From an uncultured Eubacterium sp. (lineage in GTDB: Bacteria > Bacillota > Clostridia > Lachnospirales > Lachnospiraceae), in assembly GCA_910584245.1 (NCBI GenBank), contig CAJTZF010000012.1, positions 15,245 to 79,244 of the forward strand: a stretch of 64,000 bases of DNA, written 5' to 3'. Below, one piece after another: positions 59,726-64,000 of this stretch. The translations under genes and the position numbers were made by a program. Within the stretch, counting starts at the first letter, position 1; each line of letters starts with the position of its first letter. The notes below the pieces were generated by a model, which did not search any database, was not told the DNA's origin, and worked only from the letters and a program-made list of their open reading frames with translations.

Positions 59726-61141
59726 ATGAGAAAGACGAAGATTGTTTGTACGATGGGACCGGCGACGGATCGTGAAGAGGTCCTTTTGGAACTGATTGAA
59801 TCCGGGATGGACGTGGCAAGATTTAATTTTTCCCACGGCAGCCACGAAGAACAAAAGAAACGGATGCAGATGCTCTGCAGGCTTCGGAAGCAGTGCGGCA
59901 GGCCTGTGGCAATGCTGCTTGATACAAAGGGGCCGGAGATCCGCACCGGACGTTTTCAGAACGGAAAGGCTGTACTTGAGCCGGGGCGGCAGTTTACGCT
60001 CACATGCCGGGATGTAATGGGAACGGACGAGATCGTATCCGTAACATATCCGAAGCTGTATGAGGATGAGCAGCCCGGCAGCCGTATTCTCATTGACGAT
60101 GGGCTGGTGGAGCTTGTAGTCAGGGAAGTAAACGGTGAGGACATCGTGTGCGAGGTCATAAATGGAGGGGTGGTTTCGGACCATAAGGGGATCAATTTAC
60201 CGAGTGTTCATGTCAACCTTCCTTATATGAGTGACCGGGATATTGAAGATATTCTGTTTGGAATAGAACAGGGCGTGGATTTTGTGGCGGCATCTTTTAC
60301 CCGCACCGCGGAGGATGTCCAGCAGATCCGCAGGCTCCTTAGGGCGAACGGCGGCGGGGATATTAATATTATCGCCAAAATTGAAAATGCGGAGGGCGTC
60401 GAGCGGATTGACGAGATTATCGAGGCGTCGGATGGCATTATGATTGCTCGTGGGGATATGGGGGTTGAGGTGCCGGATGAGGAAGTACCGGTGATTCAGA
60501 AAATGATTATTAAGAAGGTGTATGAAGCTGGCAAGCAGGTTATAACGGCAACGCAAATGCTGGATTCGATGATGAAAAACCCGAGACCGACCCGGGCGGA
60601 GACGGCAGATGTAGCAAATGCCATCTATGATGGAACGAGCGCAATTATGCTTTCAGGGGAAACCGCTGCCGGTGATTATCCAGTGGAATCGTTGAGAACG
60701 ATGGTCCGGATTGCAGAGCGGATCGAGAAAGATATTGATTATCGCAAGCGTTTTTTCATACATGAGAGAAAGGCGAATCCAGATATCACAGATGCCATTT
60801 GCCACGCCACATGTACGACCGCCCATGACCTGAATGCCCGGGCGATTATTACAGTTACAAAATCCGGGCGCTCAGCGCGCATGATTTCCCGCTACCGCCC
60901 GGACTGTGACATTATTGGCTGCGCCATTACAGAAAAGGTGTCCCGGCAGCTGAATATGTCATGGGGAGTTATACCTGTGCTTTTAGAAGAAAAGGATGAG
61001 GTATTCGAACTGTTTGGCTATGCCACGGAGGCGTGCCGCGAAACGGGACTGGTAAGAGAAGGGGACGTGGTAGTATTTACATCGGGGGTGCCGATCGGCA
61101 TATCAGGAACGACAAATATGATAAAGGTCCAGGTTGTGTAA
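59726..61141 (+). CDS. pyk: pyruvate kinase
   Basis: 471 aa from ATG 59726 with GAGGT upstream. It converts PEP and ADP to pyruvate and ATP. Conserved motifs: KIVCTMGPA, NFSHGSH, MLLDTKGPEIRTG, AKIENAEGVERIDEI, ARGDMGVEVP and TATQMLDSM. The length is that of the short enzyme without the C-terminal PEP-utiliser domain found in Bacillus. Lies between carD and pckA. Confidence 0.97.
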   Translation: MRKTKIVCTMGPATDREEVLLELIESGMDVARFNFSHGSHEEQKKRMQMLCRLRKQCGRPVAMLLDTKGPEIRTGRFQNGKAVLEPGRQFTLTCRDVMGTDEIVSVTYPKLYEDEQPGSRILIDDGLVELVVREVNGEDIVCEVINGGVVSDHKGINLPSVHVNLPYMSDRDIEDILFGIEQGVDFVAASFTRTAEDVQQIRRLLRANGGGDINIIAKIENAEGVERIDEIIEASDGIMIARGDMGVEVPDEEVPVIQKMIIKKVYEAGKQVITATQMLDSMMKNPRPTRAETADVANAIYDGTSAIMLSGETAAGDYPVESLRTMVRIAERIEKDIDYRKRFFIHERKANPDITDAICHATCTTAHDLNARAIITVTKSGRSARMISRYRPDCDIIGCAITEKVSRQLNMSWGVIPVLLEEKDEVFELFGYATEACRETGLVREGDVVVFTSGVPIGISGTTNMIKVQVV

Positions 61142-61284
61142 AAACGGAAGGTATCTGCCCAATATATTAATTGATAAATGGTTTTGATTTAAGTATTCTA
61201 TTGATTCGAACTATACTATAGATAAGAAATACAGAACGTTATGTTTAAAAGTTGGTTGTGTTACCATTTTTCGTTAAGTTTGGG

Positions 61285-61312
61285 TTGACATTTGCCTTGT
61301 TTTGGTTATAAT
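61285..61312 (+). promoter_or_regulatory. promoter of pckA
   Basis: Perfect TTGACA (61285-61290), 16-nt spacer and perfect TATAAT (61307-61312). The strong consensus suggests high basal expression. Confidence 0.75.
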
Positions 61313-61368
61313 TAATCTTGGGTAACATTTGAATCGTACAAATAACTACTTTAGGAGGTAAATTTCTC

Positions 61369-63069
61369 ATGGCAACAAAGGCTAATTACAAACTTGACGA
61401 AATCGGTGCTGGCAAAGTAGGTTTTTCGAAAACCCGTGCAATCATCGAAGCAGGATTTTATGGTAACAATGTAGTGAAGGTAAATACTCTGAAAGAGGCG
61501 TACAATCTGGCAAAGAATTCTCCAGGAACGATTGTGACAGATATGCCGGTATACAGAGGAGAAGAATTCGGTCTTGATGCAGACGCCAAAGTTCTGCTTT
61601 TCAATGACGGAGCAGTTACTGGTCGCTATGCGGCAGCACGCCGTATCAAGGGTGAGCCTGGTGTAGATGCTCCAAAACTGGATAAAGTAGTTATGGATGC
61701 TATGTACAAGACTCGTTTCAAAAAGTTGTACCACGCACAGGTATTTGTAGGTCTTGACCCAGAATTTATGGTAAAAGCACATTTGCTTATCCCAGAAGGA
61801 GAGGAAAACCTTCTCTATAACTGGATGCTTAATTTCCAGTATATGTCAGATTGCTATGTAAAGATGTATAAGGATTCCAAACCAATCGGCGACGGAAAAG
61901 AAGCAGATATTTATATTTTCTCAGATCCGCAGTGGAAGCCGACGGCAAGTCCTGACGTTGACTATAGCTGTCTGAGTGATGACCAGACACTTTGCTATTT
62001 TGACACAAATGAAAACTGTGCGGCAATTCTTGGTATGAAATATTTTGGTGAGCACAAGAAAGGTACCCTGACTATGGCATGGGCGATCGCAAACCGCAAC
62101 GGCTATGCTTCCTGCCACGGAGGACAGAAAGAGTACTCCCTGCCAGACGGCAAAAAATATGTAGCTTCTGTATTTGGACTGTCGGGTTCAGGTAAATCTA
62201 CGCTCACGCATGCAAAGCATAATAACAAATATGGCGACAAAGCTATTACAGTTCTTCATGATGATGCGTTTATTATCAATACCGATACATGCGCTTCTAT
62301 TGCATTGGAGCCAACTTATTTCGATAAAACAGCGGATTATCCGACTGGCTGTCCAGATAACCAGTACCTGTTGACGGTTCAGAACTGCTCCGCTACGATG
62401 GATGAGGATGGAAAGATCCAGCTCGTAACAGAGGATATCCGTAATGGCAACGGCCGTGCAATCAAATCAAAACTTTGGTCTCCGAACCGTGTAGATAAGA
62501 TTGACGCCCCGGTAAATTCCATTATCTGGATTATGAAAGACCCAACCATTCCACCAGTAGTGAAGCTGAAAGGTTCTGCACTGGCATCGGTTATGGGAGC
62601 AACACTTGCGACGAAAACATCTACCGCAGAGCGTGTGGCAGCAGGCACCGATTTGAATGCGCTTCGTATCGTTCCTTATGCTAACCCATTCCGAACATAT
62701 CCGCTTGTAAATGATTATGAGAAGTTTAAAAAGCTGGTTGAGGAGAAAAATGTAGACTGCTATATTGTAAACACAGGTGATTTCATGGGCAAGAAGGTAC
62801 AGCCGAAGGATACCCTTGGAATTCTTGAGGCAATTGTGGAGGGAAAAGCACAGTTCAATCAGTGGGGACCATTTGAGGACATTGAGATTATGGATTGGGA
62901 AGGTTTTACTCCAAACTTGGATGATGCAGAATACAGATCAGCGCTTAAGGGTGCGATGGAGAACCGTGTCAATGCAGTAGAGAAATTCGCTACAGACAAA
63001 GACGGTTATGATAAGCTTCCGGACGAGGCGCTTGCAGCGCTGAAGAAGCTGGTTACAGAGATCGGCTGA
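61369..63069 (+). CDS. pckA: phosphoenolpyruvate carboxykinase (ATP)
   Basis: 566 aa. It interconverts oxaloacetate plus ATP with PEP, CO2 and ADP; in fermenting anaerobes it often runs toward CO2 fixation. The P-loop GLSGSGKSTLTH, metal site HDDAFIIN and the ATP-PEPCK segment YFGEHKKGTLTMAWAIANRN match the family. ATG 61369 follows AGGAGGT. Codon use looks like that of a highly expressed gene. Confidence 0.96.
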   Translation: MATKANYKLDEIGAGKVGFSKTRAIIEAGFYGNNVVKVNTLKEAYNLAKNSPGTIVTDMPVYRGEEFGLDADAKVLLFNDGAVTGRYAAARRIKGEPGVDAPKLDKVVMDAMYKTRFKKLYHAQVFVGLDPEFMVKAHLLIPEGEENLLYNWMLNFQYMSDCYVKMYKDSKPIGDGKEADIYIFSDPQWKPTASPDVDYSCLSDDQTLCYFDTNENCAAILGMKYFGEHKKGTLTMAWAIANRNGYASCHGGQKEYSLPDGKKYVASVFGLSGSGKSTLTHAKHNNKYGDKAITVLHDDAFIINTDTCASIALEPTYFDKTADYPTGCPDNQYLLTVQNCSATMDEDGKIQLVTEDIRNGNGRAIKSKLWSPNRVDKIDAPVNSIIWIMKDPTIPPVVKLKGSALASVMGATLATKTSTAERVAAGTDLNALRIVPYANPFRTYPLVNDYEKFKKLVEEKNVDCYIVNTGDFMGKKVQPKDTLGILEAIVEGKAQFNQWGPFEDIEIMDWEGFTPNLDDAEYRSALKGAMENRVNAVEKFATDKDGYDKLPDEALAALKKLVTEIG

Positions 63070-63122
63070 TTTTGGTTTGACAGCTGACAGTAACGTGAGG
63101 GAAGATAAATAGAGTGAAAAGC

Positions 63123-63163
63123 GGGAACCTGTGATTTGTGTAGGATAGCAGGTTCCCTTTTTT
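63123..63163 (+). terminator. terminator of pckA
   Basis: GGGAACCTG (63123-63131) pairs with CAGGTTCCC (63149-63157), followed by six T (63158-63163). Confidence 0.85.
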
Positions 63164-63251
63164 GAAATAAGTGCGAATAAATTTGCGGATGATTTACATA
63201 TGTTCAACGGCTGTTTGTGCCGGTGCACGGGTGTGATTAGAAGAGATTGGA

Positions 63252-63959
63252 ATGGATGGAAAACAAATGGGACAATATACAAAGGGAATTCGGGACGGTA
63301 TTCCGATTGCGCTGGGATATCTTTCGGTAAGCTTTACATTTGGCCTGATGGCAGTAAGCGGAGGGCTTGCGTGGTGGGAGGCGACCTTGATTTCGATGAC
63401 GAATCTTACCTCTGCGGGACAATTTGCGGCGTTGCCGCTTATGGCAGCTGGAGGGGCATGGCTTGAGATGTTTTTGACGCAGTTCGTCATCAATTTGCGG
63501 TATGCCCTCATGTCGTTATCCTTGTCACAGAAAGTAGATGGGTCTATGAGTACCTTGTACCGCATGATTTTGGGATTTGCGAATACGGATGAGATTTTTG
63601 CAGTTGCCATGAGCAACAGCCGTCCGGTGGGGCGCGTATATCTATTCGGACTTGCTACAATGCCTTTTTTTGGATGGAGCCTGGGTACACTGTTTGGCGC
63701 GCTTTTGGGACAGATTCTTCCGGCGGCGGTAGTATCTGCTTTGGGGATCGCCATATATGGTATGTTTCTTGCAATCATTTTACCGGCGGCGAAGGAGAAA
63801 AGATCTGTGCGCCTGGTTGTGGGAGCTGCAGTGGGAATCAGCTGTCTCTTTTACTATGTACCTGGACTTAAAGAAGTCAGCAGTGGGTTTGTGATTATTG
63901 TCGCTTCCGTTATCGCGTCGGCAGTAGGGGCATTGGCATTCCCGGTAAAGTCCAGCTAA
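63252..63959 (+). CDS. azlC: AzlC-family branched-chain amino acid exporter subunit
   Basis: 235 aa with about seven membrane helices. AzlC pattern: GIRDGIPIALGYLSVSFTFG near the N terminus, NLTSAGQFAALPL, and FVINLRYALMSLSLSQK in the middle. Works with a small AzlD partner, whose gene is expected just beyond the window end. The start ATG 63252 has no strong ribosome site. Confidence 0.9.
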   Translation: MDGKQMGQYTKGIRDGIPIALGYLSVSFTFGLMAVSGGLAWWEATLISMTNLTSAGQFAALPLMAAGGAWLEMFLTQFVINLRYALMSLSLSQKVDGSMSTLYRMILGFANTDEIFAVAMSNSRPVGRVYLFGLATMPFFGWSLGTLFGALLGQILPAAVVSALGIAIYGMFLAIILPAAKEKRSVRLVVGAAVGISCLFYYVPGLKEVSSGFVIIVASVIASAVGALAFPVKSS

Positions 63960-64000
63960 TAAATGTCAATAGCAAAATGAGAAAAATCGAAATTATTTTT

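Overview
The window looks like a chromosome segment of a Gram-positive, endospore-forming, anaerobic member of the Clostridia, most like a gut Lachnospiraceae. It carries spoIIID, cwlD and a SPOCS/LysM spore-coat protein, a complete Rnf complex in the clostridial order rnfCDGEAB, an F1Fo ATP synthase operon whose c subunit has the sodium-type ligand set, ATP-dependent PEP carboxykinase, a CarD-type regulator and Veg. There are no rRNA or tRNA genes and no CRISPR array. The organism assignment is inferred from gene content only.

Layout. 1-1.6 kb: two secreted surface-type proteins, the first cut by the window edge. 1.6-7.5 kb: spoIIID, then the Rnf operon. 7.6-10 kb: a GH18 hydrolase and the spore amidase CwlD. 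10-15 kb, minus strand: response regulator, sensor kinase, ABC ATPase and FtsX-type permease (a peptide-sensing or detoxification cassette). 15.2-25.4 kb: Sua5, a degenerate low-molecular-weight phosphatase, RpiB, ProC, then atpZ/I-B-E-F-H-A-G-D-C. 25.5-27.9 kb: an odd short flagellin and a sodium:neurotransmitter-family symporter. Rnf, a sodium-type ATP synthase and a sodium symporter together suggest a sodium-based energy economy.

27.9-45.4 kb is the accessory region and the most interesting part. Thirteen closely packed minus-strand genes run from 42.2 down to 27.9 kb. In order of transcription they encode an unknown 182-aa protein, an unknown 1052-aa protein, a clostripain-family protease, an NlpC/P60-like peptidase, a transporter-like protein with an extra membrane module, a GH24 lysozyme, two DUF2589-type proteins, an 89-aa protein, a STAS anti-sigma antagonist, a DUF3574-like secreted protein, a membrane SpoIIE phosphatase/HATPase fusion, and a protein with the active-site pattern of class II adenylate cyclase toxins (edema factor, CyaA, ExoY). 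Immediately upstream lies a 195-bp segment bounded by imperfect inverted repeats. It holds an outward-facing promoter and a terminator, and it sits next to a tyrosine recombinase gene that is co-transcribed with a LytTR/GHKL two-component system. Inverting the segment on paper creates a TTGACA-N17-TATTAT promoter that reads into the 13-gene cluster. I read this as a signal-controlled phase-variation switch, shown here in the OFF orientation, driving an undescribed effector or lysis cluster.

45.6-50.5 kb: one gene for a 1623-aa flagellin with about eleven inserted repeat modules. 50.5-64 kb is mostly housekeeping: panD, coaBC, veg, the SPOCS/LysM protein, a secreted GH30 xylanase with a ricin-type lectin domain, a ferritin-like protein, a chemoreceptor, carD, pyk, pckA and azlC. 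Two sporulation genes (spoIIID and cwlD) share an unusual arrangement in which a sigma-E-like promoter is embedded in the terminator hairpin of the preceding gene.
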